Shown here: one piece after another, positions 8,409 to 17,922 of the stretch
Position numbering within the stretch: the stretch's first letter is position 1
Layout: every line of letters starts with the position of its first letter
NCBI RefSeq assembly: GCF_006716565.1
Contig: NZ_VFPG01000001.1
Span: 3,720,001-3,784,000 of the forward strand
Length of the DNA: 64,000 nucleotides
Origin: Nocardia bhagyanarayanae
GTDB lineage: Bacteria > Actinomycetota > Actinomycetes > Mycobacteriales > Mycobacteriaceae
Direction: 5' to 3'
Translations under genes and position numbers: made by a program
Notes under the pieces: model-generated
What the model saw: the letters and a program-made list of their open reading frames with translations, nothing else
What the model was told of the DNA's origin: nothing
Databases searched by the model: none

Positions 8409-8798
8409 TCAGTCCTCGACAGGCGTCTCGTGCACCGTCAGCCATCGATAACCGAGTTCGAACCCCTCCACAGCACTCAACACAGCGGTCACCCGCCGCG
8501 CAGACGTCTCGTCTTCGGTGAGATGCCGCTCCAAGAACCGCACCACCACGTTCTCGCCGAACCGCGCCAACTCGGTAATCTCGGAAATCTCGATCCGCAA
8601 CCCCGGCCGCGCGTTTCGCGCTTCCCGCAACCCGGCCAGCAGGGCGTCACGCTCGAGAACCGCGCCGGAAATGCCGACCATGGAGAACTGCTCGTGCTGC
8701 GCCGCGGCGAATCGCTCGAAGACCTCGAACGGTGCCGGCGAGCCCAGCCAAGCGGCGAGGTCGGCGTGCAGCGATTCGATCGAGCCCTTGATGTCCAT
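8409..8798 (-). CDS. NTF2-like / DUF4440-type protein
   Basis: 129 residues, MDIKGSIESLHADLAAWLGS onward. The pattern of an N-terminal helix pair, FEVFERFAAAQHEQFSMVGI, a central strand ISEITELARFGENVVVRFLE and a final strand GFELGYRWLTVHETPVED fits the NTF2-like superfamily (DUF4440 group). These are often small hydrolases, isomerases or ligand-binding proteins; no catalytic residue set could be assigned. It converges on the MFS gene across the triple-repeat element. The ATG at 8796-8798 gives the full fold. Confidence 0.65.
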   Translation of the reverse strand: MDIKGSIESLHADLAAWLGSPAPFEVFERFAAAQHEQFSMVGISGAVLERDALLAGLREARNARPGLRIEISEITELARFGENVVVRFLERHLTEDETSARRVTAVLSAVEGFELGYRWLTVHETPVED

Positions 8799-8899
8799 GG
8801 CGGCATCATACGAAAACCGCTGGCTCGCAGAGCTTTCGCATGCTGTGCCGAAACCCCGTCCGCTGCGCTGCGCACCGCGATCGGGCTACCATGCAGCTC

Positions 8900-10306
8900 A
8901 TGCGATGGTGGGGGAGGTTGGGGCGCAGGTTGCGCCGTGCGGCGTTGTTGTTCGCGGTGCTCACCGCGGTGGTCGGTGGCTTGGCAGTCGCCGGGTCGAC
9001 CTGGTGGTTGTTGTGGTTGGGGCTCGGCGCCAAGGCCGAGACGCCGAATCAACTGGATCTCACCAAGATCGCGCTCTCGGTGACGGCGGGCGTCGGCGGC
9101 GCGGTGGCGTTGGTCGTGGCATACCGGCGGCAGCGAGATCTGGAGCGCGGCCGGTTCGCCGAGTTGTTCGGGGCGGCGGCGCGGCAGTTGGGTGACGAGG
9201 ATCCGGCCGTGCGGCTCGCCGGTGTCTACGCGATGGCCGGTGTCGCGGACGAGTTCTCGGCTCCCGTGCGGCGGCAGCAGTGCGTCGACGTGCTGTGCGG
9301 GTACCTGCGCCTGCCCTACGAACCGGACGACGGAGCCAACCATCTGATCTCGCGCGCCGAGACCGCGCAGGAATCGGGCCGCGAGGTCGAACGCGTCTAC
9401 CGGCTGCGGCACAACGATCGTGAGGTGCGTCGCACGATCGTCCGCGTGATCGCCGACCATCTGCGGCCGTACGGCGAAGCATCGTGGTCACGCTGCGATT
9501 TCGACTTCACCGGCGCGGTTCTGGAGAACGCCGACTTCGAGGCGACCGAATTCGCGGGGCGTCTGACCACCTTCACCGGGGTGCGTTTCGTCGGCGACCG
9601 CGCAGCCGATTTCAACCGGGCCCGCTTCACCGGCCAACACGTGACCTTCCGTGACGCCGTCTTCACCGCTCCGATCACGCACTTCGGAAACGCCGAGTTC
9701 CGCACGGCGCGAACCACCTTCGACGGAGTGACATTCAAGAGCCCGCAGACCCGATTCGACGAGGCGAAATTCACGGGTGCGCACAGCGGCTTCATCGGCA
9801 CACGATTCCTCGGTGCCCGAACATCTTGGCGGGCAGCGGCTTTCCAGACCGAGCGGACATCCTTCGCGCAGGCGACCCTGGACGGCGAACACGTCTCCTT
9901 CGAGCAGGCGGTCTTCTCCGGCCAACACCTCGCGTTCACCGCGGCACAGCTCTACGCCACGACCGTCAGCTTCGAGGAAGCCAAGCTGGGCGCCGCCCCG
10001 CGTCTGCGCTTCCGCGGCACCCGCGACATCGACTTCGTCGGAACGGAATTCCACGGAGCGGTGAGCTTCGCCCGCAGCACCATCGCCGGACGCGCCGCCG
10101 ACTTCCGCGAGGGCGACTTCTTCGGCGAGATCTCCTTCGCCGGGACCCGCTTCACCGCGGGGGAAACCGATTTCGACCGGCCGAAGGCGTGGGTGGGCGT
10201 GCGTTTCGATTGGGACGACAATCCCATCGCGAAACCGACCTCCGTCAAGCCGAATCCGTGGCCGCCGGTCCCCGAGTCCGCGCCCGCGCCCGCGCCGAGC
10301 ATCTAG
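8900..10306 (+). CDS. Membrane-anchored pentapeptide-repeat-like protein
   Basis: About 468 residues. Two hydrophobic segments lie in the first 70 residues (ALLFAVLTAVVGGLAVAGST and a second ending VALVVAYRRQ). A conserved-looking middle domain follows (RGRFAELFGAAARQLGDEDP, VRLAGVYAMAGVAD). From about residue 195 to 440 the chain repeats phenylalanine/alanine-spaced units such as FTGVRF, ADFNRARF, VTFRDAVF and SFEEAKL, as in pentapeptide-repeat right-handed beta helices. A TACCAT at 8887-8892 ends 7 nt before ATG 8900, so a leaderless start there is favoured; in-frame ATGs at 8840 and 8891 are alternatives. Such proteins often scaffold or mimic DNA; the role here is unknown. Confidence 0.75.
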   Translation: MRWWGRLGRRLRRAALLFAVLTAVVGGLAVAGSTWWLLWLGLGAKAETPNQLDLTKIALSVTAGVGGAVALVVAYRRQRDLERGRFAELFGAAARQLGDEDPAVRLAGVYAMAGVADEFSAPVRRQQCVDVLCGYLRLPYEPDDGANHLISRAETAQESGREVERVYRLRHNDREVRRTIVRVIADHLRPYGEASWSRCDFDFTGAVLENADFEATEFAGRLTTFTGVRFVGDRAADFNRARFTGQHVTFRDAVFTAPITHFGNAEFRTARTTFDGVTFKSPQTRFDEAKFTGAHSGFIGTRFLGARTSWRAAAFQTERTSFAQATLDGEHVSFEQAVFSGQHLAFTAAQLYATTVSFEEAKLGAAPRLRFRGTRDIDFVGTEFHGAVSFARSTIAGRAADFREGDFFGEISFAGTRFTAGETDFDRPKAWVGVRFDWDDNPIAKPTSVKPNPWPPVPESAPAPAPSI

Positions 10307-10352
10307 CGGTGCGGGCGGCACCCGAATGGATACCGCCCGCCGCTATCCGCCG

Positions 10353-10748
10353 CTACTCCGGCCAACCGCCGTACGGAACGGTGATCAACTCCATGTAGTG
10401 ACCGCTCGGGTCGAGGAAGTAGACCCCGCGCCCGCCGTCGTTGTGATTGATCTGGCCGGGCGCCTGCTGGCGCGGATCGGCCCAGTGCTCCAGCCCGTAG
10501 CGCTGGATCTTGGCGTAGGCCGCGTCGAACTCGGCCTCGGAGACCAGGAAGGCGTAATGCTGGGGTTGGATCTCGGGGGCCTCGCCCGGCACGGCCGCGA
10601 AGTCGAAACTGACGCCGTTGCTCATCGGAAGCTCGATGAACGGACCCCACTCCTTGCCTACTTCCAGGCCCAGGATGTCGGCCCAGAATTCCGCGGAAAC
10701 TCGATTGTCGCGGCAGCCGACGATGGTGTGGTTGAACTGAATGGACAG
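10353..10748 (-). CDS. VOC-family (glyoxalase/dioxygenase fold) protein
   Basis: 131 residues of vicinal-oxygen-chelate fold: FNHTIVGCRDN at the start (likely metal ligand His), AEFWADILGLEVG, a central QHYAFLVSEAEFDAAYAK strand-helix, and GRGVYFLDPSGHYMELIT at the end with the usual glutamate ligand. The natural start appears to be CTG at 10748: GAGGAG lies 7 bases upstream and the family sequence begins there. The alternative is TTG at 10796, which adds 16 unconvincing residues and lacks a ribosome site. The substrate is unknown. It is divergent from the alcohol dehydrogenase. Confidence 0.8.
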   Translation of the reverse strand: MSIQFNHTIVGCRDNRVSAEFWADILGLEVGKEWGPFIELPMSNGVSFDFAAVPGEAPEIQPQHYAFLVSEAEFDAAYAKIQRYGLEHWADPRQQAPGQINHNDGGRGVYFLDPSGHYMELITVPYGGWPE

Positions 10749-10943
10749 TGGATTTCTCCTCGAATCGTGACGGTCCCGACCCTGGGCTCGGTACAAGGCG
10801 GCCTACAGGAGCACCGTCACGTCGATCGACGATAGCGGTCGTTCCCAGGTCTCGCCAACCCCCGGCTACCGGGGGCTCGTCGCGCCGCCCGAGTTTCGGC
10901 GGTGTCGGCTCCGCTCGACGCCGTGCCCGGTAGCGTCGCAGCC

Positions 10944-12050
10944 ATGAAGATTCGTGGAGCGGTCCTGGAGCGGATCGCGGCGCCGGTACCGTTCGCCGAG
11001 TCGGCGCCGATCAACGTCTGTGAGCTGGAGCTCGGCGAACCCGGTCCGGGCGAACTTCTGGTGCGGATCGAGGCCGCCGGGCTGTGCCATTCGGACCTCT
11101 CGGTCGTGGACGGCAACCGGGTGCGGCCGGTGCCCATGCTGCTCGGCCACGAGGCGGCGGGCCGCGTCGAAGCGGTCGGTCCCGGCGACGGCGATATCGC
11201 GGTCGGACAGCGCGTGGTGATGACCTTCCTGCCGCGCTGCGGCGAGTGCGCGGGCTGCGCGAGCGAGGGCCGCACGCCGTGCGTGCCGGGCAGCGCGGCC
11301 AACAACGCCGGTGAACTGCTCAACGGCGGCCGGCGGCTGCGGCGCGAGGGCGCGGAGGTACACCACCACCTCGGCGTCTCGGCGTTCGCGACGCACGCCG
11401 TGGTGGACCGTCGTTCGGTGGTCCCGGTCGACGACGACGTGCCGCCGGAGGTCGCGGCCGTGCTCGGCTGCGCGGTGCTCACCGGTGGTGGCGCACTGTT
11501 GAATTCGGCGCGTCCGGGGCCCGCGGACCGGATCATGGTGGTCGGCCTCGGCGGTGTGGGCATGGCGGCGGTGCTCGTGGCGGTCTCGCTGGGGGCGAAA
11601 GAGGTGATCGCCGTCGACACCGTTCCCGAAAAACTCGCGCTGGCAAAGGATCTCGGCGTCACCGCCGTGTACACCCCGGCCGAAGCCGCCGAACAGGGCG
11701 TGCAGGCCGAGGTCGTGATCGAGGCCGCGGGCAATGTGCGCGCGTTCGAGACCGCGGTCGCTGCGACCGCGGCGGGCGGCACCACCGTCACCGTCGGCCT
11801 GCCCGCCCCCGACGCCCGCGCGAGCATCTCCCCCCTGGCCCTGGTGGCGCAGGGCCGCTCCATCGTCGGCAGCTACCTCGGCTCCGCGGTGCCCTCGCGC
11901 GACATCCCGGAGTACGTGCGGATGTGGCGGGAAGGCCGGCTTCCGGTGGAGCGGCTGGTGTCGGCGCACATCGGGTTGGACGAGATCAACCGGGCCATGG
12001 ACGAACTCGCGGCCGGGCACGCGCTGCGGCAGGTGATCGTCTTCGACTGA
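10944..12050 (+). CDS. Zinc-dependent alcohol dehydrogenase (medium-chain MDR family)
   Basis: 368 residues. Catalytic-zinc residues appear in GLCHSDLSVVDG near residue 48 and GHEAAGRVEAVG; the structural-zinc cysteines are in CGECAGCASEGRTPC; the NAD-binding glycine motif is GLGGVGMAAVLVAVSLGA near residue 200. It should oxidise alcohols or reduce aldehydes with NAD(P). Length and a long insert after the structural zinc resemble the class III/mycothiol-type ADH group, but substrate is not decided. ATG 10944 is chosen because TAGCGT (10931-10936) ends 7 nt upstream, a leaderless arrangement. Confidence 0.85.
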   Translation: MKIRGAVLERIAAPVPFAESAPINVCELELGEPGPGELLVRIEAAGLCHSDLSVVDGNRVRPVPMLLGHEAAGRVEAVGPGDGDIAVGQRVVMTFLPRCGECAGCASEGRTPCVPGSAANNAGELLNGGRRLRREGAEVHHHLGVSAFATHAVVDRRSVVPVDDDVPPEVAAVLGCAVLTGGGALLNSARPGPADRIMVVGLGGVGMAAVLVAVSLGAKEVIAVDTVPEKLALAKDLGVTAVYTPAEAAEQGVQAEVVIEAAGNVRAFETAVAATAAGGTTVTVGLPAPDARASISPLALVAQGRSIVGSYLGSAVPSRDIPEYVRMWREGRLPVERLVSAHIGLDEINRAMDELAAGHALRQVIVFD

Positions 12051-12204
12051 TCGGTGACGGTCGTCACCACCTCGTCGCCGGTAGCTCGTTCCTTACCCGG
12101 ACGTGCGTATTCGACCGAAAAGTAGGTACTTGTCGGCCATCGCCGCCTGACGCAGACTCGCCTTCACAAGCCCCGCACGGGGACGAAACCGCTTGGGAGG
12201 CAAG

Positions 12205-13089
12205 ATGACCGACGAGACACGCGGGCCCGTGACCGTGCTGGGTCTGGGTTCGATGGGCAGTGCGGTGGCCGCGGCGTTCGTCGCGGCCGGGCACCCGACC
12301 ACCGTGTGGAACCGCACCCCCGGCAAGGCCGCGCCGCTGGTGGCGCTGGGCGCGAGGCACGCGGCGACGATCGACGAGGCGGTCGCGGCGAGCCCGTTGA
12401 TCGTCTCGGTGCTCACCGGATTCGAGGCCACCCTGGACGCGCTCGCCCCGGCGGAAGCGGCGCTGGCCGGACGCGCCCTGATCACACTGAACAGCGGCGC
12501 ACCGGCGGGCGCGCGGGATGTCGCCGAGTGGGCCGCCGCGCACGGTGCGCGGTTCCTCGGCGGCGCGATCAAGAACGTGCCCGCGGCCGTCGGCGGCGCC
12601 GACACGCTGCTGTACTACGGCGGCGATCGCGGCGTGTACGACGAATACTGTTCCACCCTGGGCGTTCTCGGTGGGGAGAACGTTCACCTCGGTGACGAAC
12701 CCGATCTCGCCGCGCTGTACGAGGCGGCCGTCGGCGCGACCCTGTTGCCTGCCCTGCTCGGATTCTTCGAGGGCGCGGCCGTGCTCGCGTCGCGCGGTAT
12801 CGAGGCCCGCGCGATGGTGCCGTATTCGGCCAAGTGGCTGCGGATGATCGAGTCGCTGCTGCCGTTGCTCGCCGAGGAGATCGACACCGGCGACTACACG
12901 AAGCTGGGTTCGTCGGTCGGGCTGTTCCACGACGCCATCGACGGCGACGTGCGGGTCGGCGTCGAAGCGGGCGTCGACATGTCGTGGCATGCGCCGATGG
13001 CGGACCTGCTGCGCCGCGCGATCGCGCGCGGGCATCGCGAACACAGCGTGACGGCGCTGATCGAGGTGCTCAAGACTCCGGCGGCGTAG
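12205..13089 (+). CDS. NAD(P)-dependent oxidoreductase, imine-reductase-like
   Basis: 294 residues. The N-terminus is a Rossmann domain of the 6-phosphogluconate/beta-hydroxyacid dehydrogenase type (VLGLGSMGSAVAAAFVAAGH, then VWNRTPGKAAPL, suggesting NADPH). The all-helical C-terminal half, with LYEAAVGATLLPALLGFFEG, matches imine reductases/reductive aminases rather than classic hydroxyacid dehydrogenases, because the catalytic lysine motif (GxxGxGxxxKxxxN) is not seen. GGGAGG at 12194-12199 sets the start at ATG 12205. Its last 20 bp overlap the convergent MarR gene. The natural substrate is unknown. Confidence 0.8.
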   Translation: MTDETRGPVTVLGLGSMGSAVAAAFVAAGHPTTVWNRTPGKAAPLVALGARHAATIDEAVAASPLIVSVLTGFEATLDALAPAEAALAGRALITLNSGAPAGARDVAEWAAAHGARFLGGAIKNVPAAVGGADTLLYYGGDRGVYDEYCSTLGVLGGENVHLGDEPDLAALYEAAVGATLLPALLGFFEGAAVLASRGIEARAMVPYSAKWLRMIESLLPLLAEEIDTGDYTKLGSSVGLFHDAIDGDVRVGVEAGVDMSWHAPMADLLRRAIARGHREHSVTALIEVLKTPAA

Positions 13090-13537
13090 CCTCCGCGGCG
13101 TCCATCGCGTCCACGAAACGGCCGAGCAGCCTGGCGAATTCGGCGCGTTCGCGCTCGGTCCAGTCGGCCATGGCGGCCGCGGTCGCCGTCGCGCGACGGC
13201 GACGGGCGTCGGCGAGGATCCGGTCGCCGAGCGCGGTCGGCCGCAGCACCGCCTTGCGGCCGTCGCGCTGGTCGGCGACTCGCTGCAGCCAGCCCTCCGA
13301 AACGGCCTGGGCGGCAAGCCGGCTCGCGCGCGGCTGATCGACGCCTAGAGCCGGGGCCAGCGCTCCGACGGTGGCGTCTTCGAGGGTCGACACGGCCTCG
13401 AGGACGCGGAAAACCGCAGGGGGAACGCGGTTCTCGCCCGCCAGCGCACCGCGGGTCTGCCTGCGCCGGACCCGGACCATAGCGGCCGCGACCGTCTCGG
13501 TGTACGCGTCGAGCTCTTCCATCGGATCCATCTCCAT
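13070..13537 (-). CDS. MarR-family regulator
   Basis: 155 residues with a MarR winged helix: FRVLEAVSTLEDATVGALAP, recognition helix VDQPRASRLAAQAVSEGWLQ near residue 69, and wing RVADQRDGRKAVLRPTALGD. Long helices at both ends would form the dimer interface. Its 3' end overlaps the oxidoreductase gene by 20 bp, and its start is 46 bp from a second, divergent MarR-type gene, with palindromes between. Likely autoregulated; ligand unknown. Confidence 0.88.
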   Translation of the reverse strand: MEMDPMEELDAYTETVAAAMVRVRRRQTRGALAGENRVPPAVFRVLEAVSTLEDATVGALAPALGVDQPRASRLAAQAVSEGWLQRVADQRDGRKAVLRPTALGDRILADARRRRATATAAAMADWTERERAEFARLLGRFVDAMDAAEATPPES

Positions 13538-13544
13538 GTCAAAC

Positions 13545-13573
13545 TACATATAAATGTAATCCTACATGCATGT
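13545..13573. promoter_or_regulatory. Palindromes between two divergent MarR-type genes
   Basis: TACATATAAATGTA (13545-13558, 5-bp arms around ATAA) and the perfect palindrome ACATGCATGT (13564-13573) lie in the short intergenic space. The AT-rich sequence stands out from its GC-rich surroundings and can hold promoter elements for both genes, so a shared operator is likely. Confidence 0.6.
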
Positions 13574-13583
13574 GGAGGGCTCG

Positions 13584-14835
<1,252 letters not shown>

Positions 14836-14866
14836 ACGCCGAGCACCGGACCGCGAAGGCGCGCCC

Positions 14867-15370
14867 GTGAACGCCGAACCGCAGGCGAATGCCGGACGGG
14901 GTGAGATCTTCCGTGTCGTGGGTCTCATCGCGGCGCTCGTCTTCGCCTTGGGGTTCTACTTCCTGTTGCTCGGCCGAATCGCGTTCGCGCTGATCGGTTC
15001 CGGCGAGGCGGCCGGGATCGCGTTGGGCGTCGGCGTGCTGCTGCTGCCGATTCTCGGTGTGTGGGTCACGGCCGCGACCGTCCGCGCGGCGCTGGCCCAC
15101 CAGCACCTGGCCCGCCGCATCCATGAGGAGGGCCTGGAACTGGACACGTCCACGCTGGCGCGGCGACCGTCCGGCCGCATCGAGCGCGGCGCGGCCGACG
15201 AACTGTTCGAGCAGGTGAAGCGGGAATGGGAGGCCGACCCGGACAACTGGCGGGTCTCCTACCGCCTGGCCCGCGCCTACGACTACGCGGGCGACCGCAC
15301 CAGGGCCCGCGAGACCATGCGCCGCGCGGTGGCGCTGGAGAAACTGGAACGCGAGCAGCGCGAAGGGTAG
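14867..15370 (+). CDS. Small TPR-like membrane protein
   Basis: 167 residues from GTG 14867. Two transmembrane segments (IFRVVGLIAALVFALGFYFL and a second around GIALGVGVLLLPILGVWVTA) are followed by a cytoplasmic part with a single TPR-like helix pair (DPDNWRVSYRLARAYDYAGD, then RARETMRRAVALEKLEREQR). It starts 31 bp after dapB and ends 6 bp before the flavodoxin-like gene, so the three probably form an operon. Function not recognised. Confidence 0.72.
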   Translation: MNAEPQANAGRGEIFRVVGLIAALVFALGFYFLLLGRIAFALIGSGEAAGIALGVGVLLLPILGVWVTAATVRAALAHQHLARRIHEEGLELDTSTLARRPSGRIERGAADELFEQVKREWEADPDNWRVSYRLARAYDYAGDRTRARETMRRAVALEKLEREQREG

Positions 15371-15376
15371 CGAAAC

Positions 15377-15829
15377 GTGGCCCGACTGTTGATCATTCAC
15401 CACACGCCGTCGCCGCACATGCAGGCGATGTTCGAGGCGGTGGTGTCCGGCGCGACCGATCCGGAGATCGAGGGCGTCGAAGTGGTGCGCCGCGCCGCGC
15501 TGGCCGTCACCGCGCCCGACGTGCTCGAAGCCGACGGCTACCTGCTCGGCAGCCCGGCGAATCTCGGCTACATGTCGGGTGCGCTCAAGCACGCGTTCGA
15601 CACGTTCTACTACCCGTGCCTGGATTCCACGAAGGGGCGCCCGTTCGGCCTGTACCTGCACGGCAACGAGGGCACCGAGGGCGCCGAGCGCGGGGTCGAC
15701 CGCGTGACCACCGGCCTCGGCTGGGTGAAGGTGGTCGCGCCGGTGATCGTCTCGGGGCCGCCGTCGAAAGCGGACATCGAGCGCTGCTGGGAGTTGGGGG
15801 CGACCGTCGCGGCACAGCTGATGGGCTGA
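15377..15829 (+). CDS. Flavodoxin-like / NAD(P)H-dependent oxidoreductase
   Basis: 150 residues of flavodoxin-like fold: LLIIHHTPSPHMQAMFEAVV provides the phosphate-binding loop region for FMN, DGYLLGSPANLGYMSGALKH is the second flavin loop as in WrbA-like proteins, and GLYLHGNEGTEGAERGVDRV follows. It probably binds FMN and transfers electrons or reduces small molecules. GTG 15377 is 6 bp after the previous gene's stop, indicating co-transcription with dapB. Partner unknown. Confidence 0.8.
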   Translation: MARLLIIHHTPSPHMQAMFEAVVSGATDPEIEGVEVVRRAALAVTAPDVLEADGYLLGSPANLGYMSGALKHAFDTFYYPCLDSTKGRPFGLYLHGNEGTEGAERGVDRVTTGLGWVKVVAPVIVSGPPSKADIERCWELGATVAAQLMG

Positions 15830-15916
15830 CATTTGGAGTCGGCCCCGATTTTTGGTGTCTGACCACCGGGCACGCGCGGCGGTCATACTGCGTGGTGACG
15901 GTGTAGCGGGGGGACT

Positions 15917-16636
15917 GTGGGCGAGTTGCTCGGGATGGGAGTGTCGAGGGTGACGTGGGCCGATGGCGGCGAGCGAGCGGTGCGACGGATAGGGCTGGTC
16001 GAAGACCACGAATCGGTCGCGATCGGTCTCGCCGCGATGCTTGCGCCGGAACCTGACCTCGATCTGGTGTTCACGGCCGGAACGGTGCCGGAGCTGCTCG
16101 CGGCGGCCGGACCGGCGCCTGCGCTGGATTTGGTGGTGCTGGATCTGCGCCTCGCCGACGGGTCCGCGCCGGAGGACAACGTGCGCGCGTTGCGCGAACG
16201 CGGTATCGAGGTGCTCGTGTTCACCGGTGCCGACAACGCCTTCCTGGTCCGTTCCGCGGCCCGCGCGGGGGTGCTCGGCGTGGTGCGCAAGTCCGAGGAC
16301 GTCCCGACGGTCGTGGCGGCCGTGCGGCGCGCCGCCTCGGGTCAGCAGGTCGTCACCACCGACTGGGCCGCCGCCATCGACGGCGACCCGCAACTCTCCG
16401 ACGTGGGCCTGAGCCCCCGCCAGGAGGAAGTGCTCACCCTGTACGCCTCGGGCGAGAAGGCCTCCCGCGTCGCGCGCCTGACCGGCCTGTCCGAGCAGAC
16501 CGTCAACGACTACCTCGGCCGCATCCGCCAGAAGTACGCCGACGCGGGCCGTCCCGCCCCCACCAAGACCGACCTCTACAAGCGCGCCGTGGAGGACGGA
16601 TGGCTACCGGTTCCCGAGCGGCATCCGCGCGGATGA
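15917..16636 (+). CDS. LuxR-type response regulator
   Basis: 239 residues. The receiver domain has the acidic start GLVEDHESVAIGLAAML, the phosphoacceptor aspartate in VVLDLRLADGS, the threonine in VLVFTGAD and the lysine in VVRKSED, so it is fit for phosphorylation. The output domain is a LuxR-like helix-turn-helix, LSPRQEEVLTLYASGEKASR, then GLSEQTVNDYLGRIRQKYAD. GTG 15917 is used; in-frame ATG 15935 is an alternative. The downstream kinase gene overlaps its end by 37 bp, so the two are coupled. Targets are unknown. Confidence 0.9.
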   Translation: MGELLGMGVSRVTWADGGERAVRRIGLVEDHESVAIGLAAMLAPEPDLDLVFTAGTVPELLAAAGPAPALDLVVLDLRLADGSAPEDNVRALRERGIEVLVFTGADNAFLVRSAARAGVLGVVRKSEDVPTVVAAVRRAASGQQVVTTDWAAAIDGDPQLSDVGLSPRQEEVLTLYASGEKASRVARLTGLSEQTVNDYLGRIRQKYADAGRPAPTKTDLYKRAVEDGWLPVPERHPRG

Positions 16637-17922
16637 TCCCGTCCAGCGCGCTGGACACCGCATCGACCGCACTCGAACCCGGACCCGGCTCGACGCCGGC
16701 GTGCCGGTGGCGTCGATTGCTGCGTGCGGTGGGCGGAAACGACATCGACGAGGCCGCCTCGGACCGCATCCTGCGCAGGCTCGGACTGACCTTCGGCATC
16801 GCCGGGATGATCGCCGCGGTGGTCGAACTGCCGGAGATCGCCGATCAGAGTCGCTTCGCGCCGTTCGGCTGGACCGTGCTCGCCTTCGTGCTGGCCTTCG
16901 GATTGTTCCCGGTGCTCGCCGTCGTGTCGGTCGGCATGAGCAGGTACGTCATCCAGTCCGTCGCGGGCGCCGCGGCGATCAGCTACGTCGTCGCGATGGC
17001 GCTGATCCCGTTCGCCTACCGCCAGCCGGCGACCGACGCCACCTCGGTGTGGCTGTACCGCGTGTTCGCGCTCGGCGTGCTCGCGGCGGCGCTGGCGTGG
17101 CGGCCGCTGGTCGCGGTGGGGTATCTGATCGTCGGCGGCGCGGTGGCGGCTGTCGCCAACAAGTACGTGGTGCCGGACGGATCGGCCTTGGCACTGCTCG
17201 GTGATTTCGCGCGATCGGTCGGGTTGTGCGCGCTGTTCCTGTGGTGCGCGGTCTACGCCAGGGCGGCGGCGGCTCGCGTCGACCGGGAGTCGGCGATCGC
17301 GAGCAGCCGTGCCGCGGCCGTGGCGGGCGCCGCGGCGCGGGACCGGGAGCGAGCCCGTTTCGCGGCGCTGATCCACGACGCGGTGCTCTCCACGCTGCTG
17401 GACGCCTCGCGCACCGGCACCGATTCGCCGGTGCTGCGCAAGCAAGCCGAGCGCACACTCGCCCAGCTCGACCAATTGCGCGGCGGCGAGACCGAACCCG
17501 ACCGGCTGAACGCGCAGGGCGCGGTCGGTTTCCTGCGCGCGGCGGTGCACGAGGTCAATCCGGGCATCGCGTTCACTGCGCGGCGTTGGTCCGGAGTGGA
17601 CGACCTGCGGCTGCCGGTGGACGCGGCGGGAACCATCGCCGCGGCGCTGACCGAGGCGGTGCGCAACAGTCTGCGACACGGCACAGTGCCGGGACGCGCG
17701 GTGCAGCGCACCGTCACGGTCACGGTGAGCGCGGGCGGTATCCGCGTGGTCTTCCGCGACGACGGCGCGGGTTTCGACCCGGGCACGGTGCCCGCGGACC
17801 GGCTCGGCATCTCGGTGAGCATCCTCGGTCGCATGCGGCAGCTGCCGGGCGGCGCGGCGTTCGTCGAATCGCAGCCGGGGGAGGGCACGTCGGTGACGCT
17901 GGTGTGGGGTAGCGATGGTTGA
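16600..17922 (+). CDS. Sensor histidine kinase
   Basis: 440 residues. The N-terminal half carries about six membrane segments with no obvious extracellular sensor domain. A HisKA_3-like phosphoacceptor helix follows, RFAALIHDAVLSTLLDASRT near residue 250, with the candidate histidine in LIHDAV. The ATPase domain shows the N box ALTEAVRNSLRHG and G boxes DDGAGFDPG and GEGTSVTLVWG. GGAGG at 16591-16595 supports ATG 16600; ATG 16633, which overlaps the regulator stop as ATGA, is an alternative. It is the partner of the LuxR regulator. Confidence 0.88.
   Translation: MATGSRAASARMIPSSALDTASTALEPGPGSTPACRWRRLLRAVGGNDIDEAASDRILRRLGLTFGIAGMIAAVVELPEIADQSRFAPFGWTVLAFVLAFGLFPVLAVVSVGMSRYVIQSVAGAAAISYVVAMALIPFAYRQPATDATSVWLYRVFALGVLAAALAWRPLVAVGYLIVGGAVAAVANKYVVPDGSALALLGDFARSVGLCALFLWCAVYARAAAARVDRESAIASSRAAAVAGAAARDRERARFAALIHDAVLSTLLDASRTGTDSPVLRKQAERTLAQLDQLRGGETEPDRLNAQGAVGFLRAAVHEVNPGIAFTARRWSGVDDLRLPVDAAGTIAAALTEAVRNSLRHGTVPGRAVQRTVTVTVSAGGIRVVFRDDGAGFDPGTVPADRLGISVSILGRMRQLPGGAAFVESQPGEGTSVTLVWGSDG

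Noticed and set aside
9488..10321. 277-codon frame antisense to the pentapeptide-repeat gene with its own periodic pattern
   Set aside because: The periodicity mirrors the repeats of the plus-strand gene; the plus-strand product has the expected F-spaced beta-helix units.
12120..12131. AAGTAGGTACTT, a short inverted repeat before the imine-reductase-like gene
   Set aside because: Arms are only 5 bp and the site could occur by chance; no adjoining regulator faces it.
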